Assembly (NCBI RefSeq): GCF_937425535.1
Contig: NZ_OW485601.1
Coordinates: 1,231,001-1,295,000 of the forward strand
Length of the DNA stretch: 64,000 nucleotides
Source: Rhodovastum atsumiense
Lineage (GTDB): Bacteria; Pseudomonadota; Alphaproteobacteria; Acetobacterales; Acetobacteraceae
Reading direction: 5' to 3'
Position numbers and translations under genes: made by a program. Below the pieces are notes generated by a model, which saw nothing but the letters and a program-made list of their open reading frames with translations, had not been told where the DNA came from and searched no databases. The number at the start of each line of letters is the position of its first letter. Positions within the stretch are counted from its first letter, which is position 1. This document shows positions 40,175 through 48,353 of this stretch, piece after piece.

Positions 40175-41689
40175 ATGGATGCCGCGCCCGCCCCCGGTTT
40201 CGCCGCCTTCCGGCAGGACTATGAGCGGGGGCACGGCCATCTGGTCTGGCGACGCGCCGTTGCCGACCTGGACACGCCGGTCGCCGCCTTTCTCAAGCTC
40301 GCGCATGGCAAGCCCAACACATTCCTGCTGGAAAGCGTGGAAGGCGGCGCCAGCCGCGGGCGCTATTCCATCATCGGGCTCGAGCCCGACCTGATCTGGC
40401 GCTGCCGCGGCGGCCGGGCGGAGCTCAACCGCCACGCCCTCTCCGCCCCCTACGCCTTCGCCGTCGATGACCGCCCCGCGCTCGACAGCCTGCGCGCGGT
40501 GCTGGCCGAGACGCGGATGGAGGTGCCGGACAACCTGCCGCCGATGTGCGGCGGGCTGATCGGCTATCTCGGCTACGACATGGTCCGGCTGATGGAACGC
40601 CTGCCGGAGAAGAACCAGCCGAGCATCGACGTGCCGGAAGCGCTGCTCGCCCGGCCGACGCTGTTCGCCATCTTCGACACCGTCACCGACCTGCTGACCC
40701 TCGCCGCGCCGGTCTATCCGCATACGGGCGAGACCGCCGAGGCCGCCTGGGCCGCCGCGCAGGCGCGGCTCGACCAGGCCGAGGCGGCGCTGGCACGGCC
40801 GCTGCCGCTCGCCGCCCCGCCGGTCGCCCTGCCGCCGCTGCCCGAGCCCTCCTCCAACTTCACCCGCGACGGCTTCATGGCGGCGGTGGAGAAGGCGAAG
40901 GAGTACATCCGTGCAGGTGACGCCTTCCAGATCGTGCCGAGCCAGCGCTTCTCGGTGCCCTTCGCTCTGCCGCCCTTCGCGCTGTATCGCGCGCTGCGGC
41001 GGATCAGCCCGGCGCCGTTCCTGTTCTTCCTCGACTTCGGCGGCTTCGCCGTGGTCGGCAGCAGCCCCGAGATCATGGTGCGGCTGCGCGACAACGTCGT
41101 CACCATCCGCCCGCTCGCCGGCACGCGCCGGCGCGGCGCCACCCATGCCGAGGACCAGATCCTGGAAAAGGAACTGCTCGCCGACCCGAAGGAGCGCGCC
41201 GAGCACCTGATGCTGCTCGACCTCGGCCGCAACGATGTCGGGCGGGTGTCGGAGATCGGCACGGTGCGCGTCACCGAAAGCTTCGCCATCCAGCGCTTCA
41301 GCCACGTCATGCACATCATGTCCGACGTGCAGGGCACGCTGCGGGACGGGCTGGACGCGGTCGACGCCCTGGTGGCCGGCTTCCCGGCCGGCACGCTGAC
41401 CGGCGCGCCGAAGGTGCGGGCGATGGAGATCATCGAGGAGCTGGAACCGACACGGCGCGGCATCTACGCCGGCTGCATCGGCTACTTCGCCGCCAACGGC
41501 ACCATGGATACCTGCATCGGCCTGCGTACCGCCGTGGTGAAGGACGGGACCATGCACATCCAGGCCGGCGCCGGCATCGTCGCGGATTCCGACCCGGCGG
41601 CGGAATACGAGGAGACGCGGCAGAAGGCACAGTCGCTGCTGCGGGCGGCGGAGGAAGCGGTCCGCTTCGCCGCCGGCAAGGGCGGCTGA
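40175..41689 (+). CDS. trpE: Anthranilate synthase component I
   Basis: A 504-aa chorismate-binding enzyme making anthranilate with TrpG. It carries the regulatory N-terminal domain (HGKPNTFLLESVEG-like region with LLES Trp-binding motif) and the catalytic domain (IRAGDAFQIVPSQRF, PLAGTRRRGATHAEDQ, LLDLGRNDVGRVS, GAPKVRAMEIIEELE, GAGIVADSDPAAEYEET). The ATG at 40175 has AGGAG ten bases upstream; an upstream GTG overlapping the ppiD stop would add 11 residues. trpG lies 1.5 kb downstream rather than adjacent, separated by the repeat region and a minus-strand gene. No Trp leader peptide was seen. Confidence 0.95.
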   Translation: MDAAPAPGFAAFRQDYERGHGHLVWRRAVADLDTPVAAFLKLAHGKPNTFLLESVEGGASRGRYSIIGLEPDLIWRCRGGRAELNRHALSAPYAFAVDDRPALDSLRAVLAETRMEVPDNLPPMCGGLIGYLGYDMVRLMERLPEKNQPSIDVPEALLARPTLFAIFDTVTDLLTLAAPVYPHTGETAEAAWAAAQARLDQAEAALARPLPLAAPPVALPPLPEPSSNFTRDGFMAAVEKAKEYIRAGDAFQIVPSQRFSVPFALPPFALYRALRRISPAPFLFFLDFGGFAVVGSSPEIMVRLRDNVVTIRPLAGTRRRGATHAEDQILEKELLADPKERAEHLMLLDLGRNDVGRVSEIGTVRVTESFAIQRFSHVMHIMSDVQGTLRDGLDAVDALVAGFPAGTLTGAPKVRAMEIIEELEPTRRGIYAGCIGYFAANGTMDTCIGLRTAVVKDGTMHIQAGAGIVADSDPAAEYEETRQKAQSLLRAAEEAVRFAAGKGG

Positions 41690-41690
41690 A

Positions 41691-41762
41691 GGCAAGGGCT
41701 CTGCCCTTGACCCGGCAGGGGCCACAAGGCCCCTGCACCCCATAAGCGCTGCGCGGCACAGC
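41691..41762 (+). repeat. Multi-hairpin repeat unit C
   Basis: Two hairpins, 41693-41709 (CAAGGGC/GCCCTTG) and 41715-41736 (GCAGGGGCC/GGCCCCTGC), then ACCCCATAAGCGCTGCGCGGCA. It begins right after the trpE stop. It faces unit D in inverted orientation, with the palindromic element at 41767 lying between them. Confidence 0.85.
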
Positions 41763-41766
41763 AAGC

Positions 41767-41851
41767 GTAGGGCGGATAAGCGCAGCGTCATCCGCCATCA
41801 CCAGGCGCTGCACGGTCGTTGGCTTGCGATGGCGGACTACGTCCGCCCTAC
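41767..41851 (+). repeat. Long palindromic REP-like element, copy 2
   Basis: Outer arms GTAGGGCGGA and TCCGCCCTAC are exact complements; the inner ATCCGCCATC pairs with GATGGCGGA. It is 85 nt long and shares arms and the AAGCGCAGC segment with 31257-31354. It lies exactly between inverted repeat units C and D, which suggests it was inserted into that pair. Confidence 0.85.
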
Positions 41852-41859
41852 ATAAGGAA

Positions 41860-41936
41860 TGGGATCCAAGGGCCTCTGGCCCTTGGCGGAGGTCCAGGAG
41901 GCGGAGCCTCCTGGCGGGTCCGGGGCAGCGCCCCGG
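41860..41936 (-). repeat. Multi-hairpin repeat unit D (inverted)
   Basis: Three hairpins: 41866-41886 (CCAAGGGCC/GGCCCTTGG), 41894-41914 (CCAGGAGGC/GCCTCCTGG) and 41920-41936 (CCGGGGC/GCCCCGG). The last one abuts the stop codon of the deacetylase gene and could act as its terminator. Same order as unit B read on the opposite strand. Confidence 0.85.
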
Positions 41937-42938
41937 CTATTCCTCCGGCTGCTGGAGCATCACGACATTCCGCCGTGTCGCCAGCGTGGCGCTGACCGGC
42001 CACAGCACGAAGCCGCGCGAAGCCAGGGTCGGCAGGTATTTCTCCAGCACGTCGATGGTGGTCTGGCGGGGATGGCCGATGGCGATCGCGTAGCCCTTGC
42101 GGCGCGCGACCGCTTCCAGTTCGGCGATCTGGGCGCGGATCGCGTTCGGGTCCGGGCTGTTGTCGAGGAACACGTTGCGCGGGATCGCCGCCACTCCGGC
42201 CGCCTCGGCGCGGCGCAGCGCCACGCTGTGCGGGATGGTCAGGCTGTCGACGAACAGCAGGTCGCGCGCCTTCAGTTCGCCCATGACCATGTCCATCAGC
42301 GGCACCGAGAGCGAGGCGACGCTGCCCTCGTGCTGGTTCAGCCCGACGGCATTCGGCAGCTTGTCCAGCGCGGTGCGGAGATTGGCGAGGTTGGTTTCCG
42401 CCGGCAGCCAGGTGCGCAGGGCGTTCGGCCCCGGATCGGTGCGGCCGAGCGGTTCCATGGGCATGTGCAGCATGGTTTCGTGGCCGTTGGCGGCGCCGAT
42501 CGCCGCCTGGTCGGTCACGTTGGCCGCGTAGGGCAGCCAGGACAGGGTCAGCGGGGCCGGCAGCCGCACCGCCCGGTCGGACTGCACACGGTTGACGCCC
42601 ATGTCGTCGATCATGATGGCGATGGTCGGGCGGCCCTCGGCGGGGGTCGCGGGCACGCCCAGGCGCTGCCAGACCGGCAGCTTGCCGGTGGTGGACGGTT
42701 GTGGCTGCCCGGCGGCGGGGGACGGCACGGCGATGCCGGCTGGGATGATGGCGGCGCCCGGCCGGACCGGGGCCACTGCAAGCGGGGCTGGCGCGGGGAC
42801 CGGCGGGGCGGGATCGCCGCCGAGGAAGAAGGGGATCGCCGCCCCCCCAAGGCCGAGGACCAGCACGGCCGACAAGACCTTCACCACCCGGACCGTCCGA
42901 GGCGACGCGGCAGGGAGGTGGAATTCCGATTTCGGCAT
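41937..42938 (-). CDS. Divergent polysaccharide deacetylase (YibQ/DUF610 family)
   Basis: A 333-aa envelope protein. A cytosolic start and one membrane helix (VVKVLSAVLVLGLGGAAIPFFL) are followed by a Pro/Ala-rich linker and a NodB-like barrel domain from about residue 110. Visible family motifs are TIAIMIDDMGVNR (Asp pair), HETMLHMPMEPLG, NQHEGSVAS and YAIAIGHPRQTTIDVLE. The family is 'divergent': some catalytic ligands of classical deacetylases are replaced. The ATG at 42938 is preferred; the upstream frame starts at TTG. It sits between trpE and trpG, on the opposite strand. Confidence 0.86.
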   Translation of the reverse strand: MPKSEFHLPAASPRTVRVVKVLSAVLVLGLGGAAIPFFLGGDPAPPVPAPAPLAVAPVRPGAAIIPAGIAVPSPAAGQPQPSTTGKLPVWQRLGVPATPAEGRPTIAIMIDDMGVNRVQSDRAVRLPAPLTLSWLPYAANVTDQAAIGAANGHETMLHMPMEPLGRTDPGPNALRTWLPAETNLANLRTALDKLPNAVGLNQHEGSVASLSVPLMDMVMGELKARDLLFVDSLTIPHSVALRRAEAAGVAAIPRNVFLDNSPDPNAIRAQIAELEAVARRKGYAIAIGHPRQTTIDVLEKYLPTLASRGFVLWPVSATLATRRNVVMLQQPEE

Positions 42939-43193
42939 TTCAACGTCCGCTGGGGCTGATCTGCGGATGCCCCGCAAGTTCCGGAAAGTCAATCGAAATT
43001 GGCCCGAACGGGGCGGAACCGGCGGCAGGCGGGACGGGCCGCGTCACGGCGGATCCACCGCGCGCGGCGGTGCGGTGCGTGATTTTTCCGCTTCTGCCTC
43101 GGCGATACCCGTGCCATCAAGGCACCATGCGGGCCCCACCCGGCCGCGCGGGCCGTCGGACCTTCATGTACCCCCGCCGCGCAGGATGTTGCC

Positions 43194-43796
43194 ATGATCC
43201 TGTTGATCGACAACTACGACAGCTTCACCTTCAACCTCGTTCATTTCCTGGGCGATGTGGGCGCCAGCTGTGACGTCCGGCGCAACGATGCCCTCACCGT
43301 CGAAGAGGCGCTGGCGCTGGCGCCGGAAGCCATCGTGCTTTCGCCCGGCCCCTGCACCCCCAACGAGGCCGGCATCTGCCTCGATCTGATCGCCGCCGCC
43401 GCCGGCCGCATCCCGATCCTCGGCGTCTGCCTCGGCCACCAGTCGATCGGCCAGGTCTTCGGTGGCGAGGTGGTCCGCGCGCCAGTGCCGATGCATGGCA
43501 AGCTCTCGCCGGTGCTGCACGATGGCACCGACATCTTTTCGGGCCTGCCAAGCCCGTTCGAGGCGACGCGCTATCACAGCCTGATCGTCAGGCGCGACAC
43601 CCTCCCCCCGGACCTGGTGGAAACCGCACGCACCGCCGACGGACTGATCATGGGCCTGCGCCATCGCAGCCTGCCGATCTTCGGCGTGCAGTTCCACCCC
43701 GAAAGCATCGCCAGCCAGCACGGCCACCGCATTCTCGGCAACTTCCTCGCGATCGCGCGCGGCAGCAACGTGCCGGGATCGGCGCGCGCCGCCTGA
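43194..43796 (+). CDS. trpG: Anthranilate synthase component II (glutamine amidotransferase)
   Basis: A 200-aa class I glutamine amidotransferase giving ammonia to TrpE. Key residues are visible: nucleophile Cys in [15 protein letters not shown] and the His-Glu pair in [13 protein letters not shown]; the start [19 protein letters not shown] is typical. A dual role as PabA in folate synthesis is common. The ATG at 43194 has an AGGATG just upstream. It heads the cluster trpG-trpD-trpC-moaC-moeA and is 17 nt before trpD. The 255-nt divergent gap upstream probably holds the promoter. Confidence 0.95.
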   Translation: MILLIDNYDSFTFNLVHFLGDVGASCDVRRNDALTVEEALALAPEAIVLSPGPCTPNEAGICLDLIAAAAGRIPILGVCLGHQSIGQVFGGEVVRAPVPMHGKLSPVLHDGTDIFSGLPSPFEATRYHSLIVRRDTLPPDLVETARTADGLIMGLRHRSLPIFGVQFHPESIASQHGHRILGNFLAIARGSNVPGSARAA

Positions 43797-43813
43797 GTCC
43801 ATCGGAGCCCACC

Positions 43814-44824
43814 TTGTCCATCAACCTCAAAGCCGTCATCGCCCGCCTCGCCGCGGGCGAGACGCTTTCGGCCGATGACGCCGAGGCCACCTTCGGCGTC
43901 ATCATGTCCGGCGAGGCCACGCCGGCCCAGATCGCCGGCATCCTCATGGCCATGCGGGTGCGCGGGGAAACCGTCCCCGAAATGACCGGCGCCGTGCGGG
44001 CCATGCGCGCGCGCATGGTCCGCGTCGAGGCGCCCCCCGGCGCCATCGATGTCTGCGGCACCGGCGGCGACGGCGCCGGCACGCTGAACGTCTCCACCGC
44101 CGTGACCTTCGTCCTGGCCGGGCTGGGCGTGCCGGTGGCCAAGCACGGCAACCGGGCGCTGTCCTCGCGCACCGGCGGGGCCGACGTGCTGGGCGCGCTC
44201 GGCGTGAACGTGGATGTGCCGGTCGAGCGCCTGCCCGCCATCCTGCGCACCGCCAACTGCGCCTTCCTGTTCGCGCCGCGCCATCACGCGGCGCTGCGCC
44301 ATGCCGCCGGCCCGCGCGTCGAGCTCGGCACCCGCACGTTGTTCAACCTGCTCGGGCCGATGGCCAATCCGGCCGGGGTCACGCGCCAGCTCACCGGCGT
44401 GTTCGATCCGGGCTGGGCCCGTCCGATGGTCGAGGCGCTGGCCTCCCTCGGCACCGAGGCGTGCTGGCTGGTGCATGGCCAGGGCCTCGACGAGCTGACC
44501 ATCGCCGGCGAGAACCGGGTGGTGGAACTGAAGGACGGCGCCATTCGCAGCTTCACCGTGCTGCCCGAGGATGCCGGCCTCGAACGCGCCCCGATCAGCG
44601 CCATCCAGGGAGGGGATGCCACGGTGAACGCCGCGGCGCTCGGCGCGTTGTTGCGGGGCGCCCCCGGGGCTTACCGCGACACGGTGCTGCTGAATGCCGC
44701 GGCCGCGCTGATCGTGGCCGGACGGGTCGGCGACCTGCGGGAAGGCGCCTCCCTCGCCGCCTCCGCCCTTGATAGCGGCGCCGCCCTGGAAGCGCTCGAA
44801 ACCCTGCGACGGGAGACGGCATGA
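43814..44824 (+). CDS. trpD: Anthranilate phosphoribosyltransferase
   Basis: A 336-aa transferase adding phosphoribosyl to anthranilate. It shows the PRPP/Mg site [45 protein letters not shown] and [12 protein letters not shown]. The start is a TTG at 43814, placed by homology ([18 protein letters not shown]) and by GGAG eight bases upstream. The stop overlaps trpC by 4 nt (ATGA), so the two are coupled. Confidence 0.95.
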   Translation: MSINLKAVIARLAAGETLSADDAEATFGVIMSGEATPAQIAGILMAMRVRGETVPEMTGAVRAMRARMVRVEAPPGAIDVCGTGGDGAGTLNVSTAVTFVLAGLGVPVAKHGNRALSSRTGGADVLGALGVNVDVPVERLPAILRTANCAFLFAPRHHAALRHAAGPRVELGTRTLFNLLGPMANPAGVTRQLTGVFDPGWARPMVEALASLGTEACWLVHGQGLDELTIAGENRVVELKDGAIRSFTVLPEDAGLERAPISAIQGGDATVNAAALGALLRGAPGAYRDTVLLNAAAALIVAGRVGDLREGASLAASALDSGAALEALETLRRETA

Positions 44825-45636
44825 CTGCCCCCGATACCGAAACCGACGCGCTCGGCCGAATCTGCGCCGAAACCCGCGCGGAAGTGGCGCGCCGCAAGGC
44901 GCTGACCAACCTGGAGACGATGCGCGGCCGCGCCACCGCCGTGCGCCCGCCGCGCGGCTTCGGCAGCGCTCTGATGCAGACCGCCGCCGCCGGCCGCTAC
45001 AGCCTGATCGCCGAGATCAAGAAGGCCTCCCCCTCCGGCGGCCTGATCCGCCCGGAATTCGACCCGCCGGAGCTCGCGCGGGCCTACCAGGAAGGCGGGG
45101 CCACCTGCCTCTCGGTGCTGACCGATGGCCCGTTCTTCCAGGGCAGCAAGGACGACCTGATCGCCGCCCGCGCCGCGGTGCGGCTGCCGGTGCTGCGCAA
45201 GGACTTCATCCTCGACCCCTGGCAGGTCTACGAGAGCCGGGCCATCGGCGCCGACTGCATCCTGCTGATCCTGGCGGCACTGACCGACGAGCAGGCGGTG
45301 GAACTGGAAGGCATCGCCCGCGACCTCGACATGGACGTGCTGGCCGAGGTGCATGACCGCCGCGAGCTGGACCGCGCGCTCGGGCTGCAGACCAAGCTGA
45401 TCGGCATCAACAACCGCAACCTCAAGACCCTCAAGACCGACCTCGAGACCACGATCGAGCTGGTGCCGCACGTGCCACCCGACCGCTTCGTGATCGCCGA
45501 GAGCGGCCTGCGCGAGCATGACGACCTGCGGCGCCTGTGCGACATGGGAGTGGGAGGATTCCTGGTGGGCGAGCACCTGATGCGCCAGGACGACCTCACC
45601 GCCGCCACCCGCAAGCTGCTGGGGCTGACGGCGTGA
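44821..45636 (+). CDS. trpC: Indole-3-glycerol phosphate synthase
   Basis: A 271-aa TIM-barrel enzyme closing the indole ring of the tryptophan pathway. Catalytic motifs: [52 protein letters not shown] and [15 protein letters not shown]. It overlaps trpD by ATGA and moaC by GTGA, so tryptophan and molybdenum-cofactor genes are translated as one coupled series. Length is normal for a monofunctional enzyme (no TrpF fusion). Confidence 0.96.
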   Translation: MTAPDTETDALGRICAETRAEVARRKALTNLETMRGRATAVRPPRGFGSALMQTAAAGRYSLIAEIKKASPSGGLIRPEFDPPELARAYQEGGATCLSVLTDGPFFQGSKDDLIAARAAVRLPVLRKDFILDPWQVYESRAIGADCILLILAALTDEQAVELEGIARDLDMDVLAEVHDRRELDRALGLQTKLIGINNRNLKTLKTDLETTIELVPHVPPDRFVIAESGLREHDDLRRLCDMGVGGFLVGEHLMRQDDLTAATRKLLGLTA

Positions 45637-46109
45637 GCGAGCAGTTCACCCATTTCGACGAGGCCGGCCGCGCCATCATGGTGGACGTGGGCGGCAAGGC
45701 GGAAACCGAACGCGAGGCCACCGCGCGGGTGCGCGTGGTGATGCGCCCGGAGACGCTGGCCATGATCCGCGGTGGCACTGCCAGCAAGGGCGATGTGCTC
45801 GGCACGGCACGGCTCGCCGGCATCATGGGGGCCAAACGCACCGCCGACCTGATCCCGCTCTGCCATCCCCTGCCGATCACCTCGGTGCGGGTCGAGCTGA
45901 CCCCGGAGGGCGAGGACAGCGTGGAGATCTCGGCGACGGTGAAGACCACCGGCCGCACCGGCGTCGAGATGGAGGCGCTGACCGCGGCGAGCGTGACGGC
46001 ACTGACCGTCTATGACATGTGCAAGGCGGTCGATCGCGGCATGCGCATCGAAGGCCTGCGCGTGGTCGCCAAGTCCGGCGGCAAATCGGGTACGTTCCGA
46101 CAGGACTGA
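45633..46109 (+). CDS. moaC: Cyclic pyranopterin monophosphate synthase MoaC
   Basis: A 158-aa enzyme of molybdenum cofactor synthesis that works with MoaA to make cyclic pyranopterin monophosphate. Motifs: [48 protein letters not shown] and the active-site region [21 protein letters not shown]. The GTG start overlaps the trpC stop (GTGA). It is followed 5 nt later by moeA. Confidence 0.96.
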   Translation: MSEQFTHFDEAGRAIMVDVGGKAETEREATARVRVVMRPETLAMIRGGTASKGDVLGTARLAGIMGAKRTADLIPLCHPLPITSVRVELTPEGEDSVEISATVKTTGRTGVEMEALTAASVTALTVYDMCKAVDRGMRIEGLRVVAKSGGKSGTFRQD

Positions 46110-46114
46110 TCCGC

Positions 46115-47326
46115 ATGACGATGCTCTCGGTCGCCGAGGCCCGCGCCCGCATCCTGGCGCCGCTGCGCGCCACCCCCGCCGAGGTGGTGCCGCTCGCCGA
46201 AGGCTGGCAGCGCGTCACCGCCGCCCCCGTCCTCGCCCGCCTGACGCAGCCGCCGCGCGCGCTCTCGGCCATGGACGGCTATGCGCTGCGGGCCGCCGAC
46301 GGAACCCAGGGCACGACGCTGCGGGTGGTCGGCCGTGCCCCCGCCGGCCATCCCTGGGACGGGCGGGTCGGGCCCGGCGAGGCGGTGCGGCTGTTCACCG
46401 GCAGCGTGATCCCCGAAGGCGCCGACGCCATCCTGCTGCAGGAAGACGCCACCGCCGAGGGCGACACCGTCACGCTGCGCGAGGCGGTGCAGGCGGGACG
46501 CTGGATCCGCCAGGCCGGGCAGGATTTCGCCACGGACCAGGTGCTGGTGCCGGCCGGCCGGCGGCTCGGCGCGCGCGACATCGGCCTGCTTGCTGCCGGG
46601 AACCATCCCTGGCTGCAGGTGCATCGCCGCCCGCGCGTGGCCATCCTGGCGACCGGCGACGAGATCGCGCTGCCCGGCGACCCGATCCCGCCCGGCGGCA
46701 TCGTTTCTTCCAACGCCCATGCCCTCGCCGCCCTGGTGCGCGCCGCCGGGGGCGAGCCGGTGGTGTTGCCGATCGCCCCGGACGACCGGGCGACGCTGGC
46801 GGCGGCGGCGGATGCGGCACGGGGGATGGACCTGCTGGTCACCAGCGGCGGCGCCAGTGTCGGCGACCATGACCTGGTGCGCTCCGCCCTGGGCGAACGC
46901 GGGCTCGAGATCGATTTCTGGACGGTGGCGATCCGTCCGGGCAAGCCGCTGATCCATGGCCGGCTGGGCGAGGTGCCGATGATCGGCCTGCCCGGCAACC
47001 CCGTCTCCGCCATGGTCTGCGGCATCGTGTTCCTGCTGCCCGCGGTGCAGCGCCTGGCCGGGCTGGAGGGCGCGCCCCTGCCGGTCACCCAGGCGGTGCT
47101 GGGCGCGGCGCTGCCGGCCAATGACCGGCGCTTCGACCACCTGCGCGCCACCCTGGCGACGGAGCCCGACGGCACGCTGGTCGTGACCGCCTTCCCGGCC
47201 CAGGATTCGTCGATGCTGCGCCTGCTGGCCCAGGCCGATGCCCTGATCCTGCGCGAACCGCAGGCCCCCGCTTTGCCCGCCGGGGCCACCGTCCAGGTGA
47301 TCCGCCTCGACACGCTGGGCCTGTGA
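46115..47326 (+). CDS. moeA: Molybdopterin molybdenumtransferase MoeA
   Basis: A 403-aa enzyme inserting molybdate into adenylated molybdopterin. The start region has PPRALSAMDGYALRA and the molybdopterin-binding domain has ATGDEI and TSGGASVGDHDLVRSAL, then IRPGKPLIHG and GLPGNPVSAMV. It ends the trp-moa series, 162 nt before lexA. Linking moaC-moeA to trpC and lexA is a recurring order in alphaproteobacteria. Confidence 0.95.
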   Translation: MTMLSVAEARARILAPLRATPAEVVPLAEGWQRVTAAPVLARLTQPPRALSAMDGYALRAADGTQGTTLRVVGRAPAGHPWDGRVGPGEAVRLFTGSVIPEGADAILLQEDATAEGDTVTLREAVQAGRWIRQAGQDFATDQVLVPAGRRLGARDIGLLAAGNHPWLQVHRRPRVAILATGDEIALPGDPIPPGGIVSSNAHALAALVRAAGGEPVVLPIAPDDRATLAAAADAARGMDLLVTSGGASVGDHDLVRSALGERGLEIDFWTVAIRPGKPLIHGRLGEVPMIGLPGNPVSAMVCGIVFLLPAVQRLAGLEGAPLPVTQAVLGAALPANDRRFDHLRATLATEPDGTLVVTAFPAQDSSMLRLLAQADALILREPQAPALPAGATVQVIRLDTLGL

Positions 47327-47408
47327 GACGCCGGGTTTGTGAGCGAGGCGCGACGATCGGAAAGCTCGTCATGAAAAGGTTGCGATCTCGGGCTTGACGG
47401 AACGAGGG

Positions 47409-47423
47409 GAACTTATCTAGAAC
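47409..47423 (+). promoter_or_regulatory. LexA operator (SOS box) upstream of lexA
   Basis: GAAC-TTATCTA-GAAC matches the alphaproteobacterial SOS box GTTC-N7-GTTC read on the other strand. It lies just downstream of a TTGACG -35-like hexamer (47394-47399) and would cover the -10 region, so LexA should repress its own gene. Confidence 0.85.
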
Positions 47424-47442
47424 ATCGCCCCAGTTGCTGATT

Positions 47443-47468
47443 TGTTCCACTCCCCGACCGGTGGAACA
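47443..47468 (+). promoter_or_regulatory. Inverted repeat in the lexA leader
   Basis: TGTTCCAC (47443-47450) and GTGGAACA (47461-47468) are exact complements with a 10-nt spacer, 20 nt before the lexA ATG. It is either a second operator half-site pair or an RNA hairpin near the ribosome site. Confidence 0.4.
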
Positions 47469-47488
47469 GACGCCAGGGGAGTTCCGTC

Positions 47489-48208
47489 ATGTTGACTCGC
47501 AAGCAGCACGAACTGCTGATCTTCATCGATCGCCACCTCAAGACGACCGGCTTTTCACCTAGCTTCGAGGAAATGAAGGAAGCGTTGCAGCTCAAGTCGA
47601 AATCCGGCATCCACCGGCTGATTTCGGCGCTTGAGGAGCGTGGCTTCCTGCGCCGCCGCCACCACCGGGCCCGGGCCCTGGAGGTGGTGCGCCTGCCGGA
47701 AGCGCTGACGCCGCGGACGATGGTGTCGCTGGAAGCGCCGCGCACCGATCCCGGATTCGCCCCGAACGTCATCCGCGGCGACTTCACCCAGCGCCTTGTT
47801 GGCGTGCGGGCGGCCAGCGAGGCGGGCGCGGTGGCCCTGCCGGTGCTCGGCCGCATCGCCGCGGGCTCGCCCATCGAGGCCCTGCGCGACGACGGCCCGC
47901 AGATCGAGGTGCCGATGGCGCTGCTCGGCAGCGGCGAACATTTCGCCCTCGACGTGTCGGGGGATTCGATGGTCGAGGCCGGCATCCTCGATGGCGACAC
48001 CGTCATCATCCGCCGCGGCGACATCGCCGAGACCGGGCAGATCGTGGTGGCGCTGATCGACGACCAGGAAGTGACGCTCAAGCGACTGCGCCGGCGCGGC
48101 AACTCGATCGCGCTCGAGCCGGCGAATGCCGCCTACGAGACGCGGATCTTCCCGTCCGACCGGGTGAAGCTGCAGGGGCGCCTGGTGGCGCTGTTCCGGC
48201 GCTACTGA
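47489..48208 (+). CDS. lexA: SOS repressor LexA
   Basis: A 239-aa repressor of the DNA-damage response. The N-terminal winged helix ([20 protein letters not shown], then [20 protein letters not shown]) binds operators. The C-terminal self-cleavage domain shows the Ala125-Gly126 scissile bond in [11 protein letters not shown], Ser160 in [12 protein letters not shown] and Lys198 in EVTLKRL. A consensus alphaproteobacterial SOS box precedes the gene, so it is self-regulated. Length is typical for the alphaproteobacterial form. Confidence 0.97.
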   Translation: MLTRKQHELLIFIDRHLKTTGFSPSFEEMKEALQLKSKSGIHRLISALEERGFLRRRHHRARALEVVRLPEALTPRTMVSLEAPRTDPGFAPNVIRGDFTQRLVGVRAASEAGAVALPVLGRIAAGSPIEALRDDGPQIEVPMALLGSGEHFALDVSGDSMVEAGILDGDTVIIRRGDIAETGQIVVALIDDQEVTLKRLRRRGNSIALEPANAAYETRIFPSDRVKLQGRLVALFRRY

Positions 48209-48353
48209 CCGGCACGGCCGGGCCACCGTCACCGCGCCGGTGGCCAAAAACCCGGCCGTGGCAACACTTTACCACCCTGGTCCTTATTGACGTTGCCCCC
48301 CGCCGGCCCTTCATCAGCAGGGCCTTTCCGAAGTCCCTGGCCGGCGGAGCAAC

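Noticed and set aside
41691-41936. Possible CRISPR-like array of short repeats
   Set aside because: The repeats are hairpins of unequal sequence in opposite orientations, with no regular spacers and no cas genes nearby.
42939-43193. Possible trp leader peptide or attenuator ahead of trpG
   Set aside because: There is no short frame with clustered Trp codons and no terminator with a T-run that could compete with an antiterminator.
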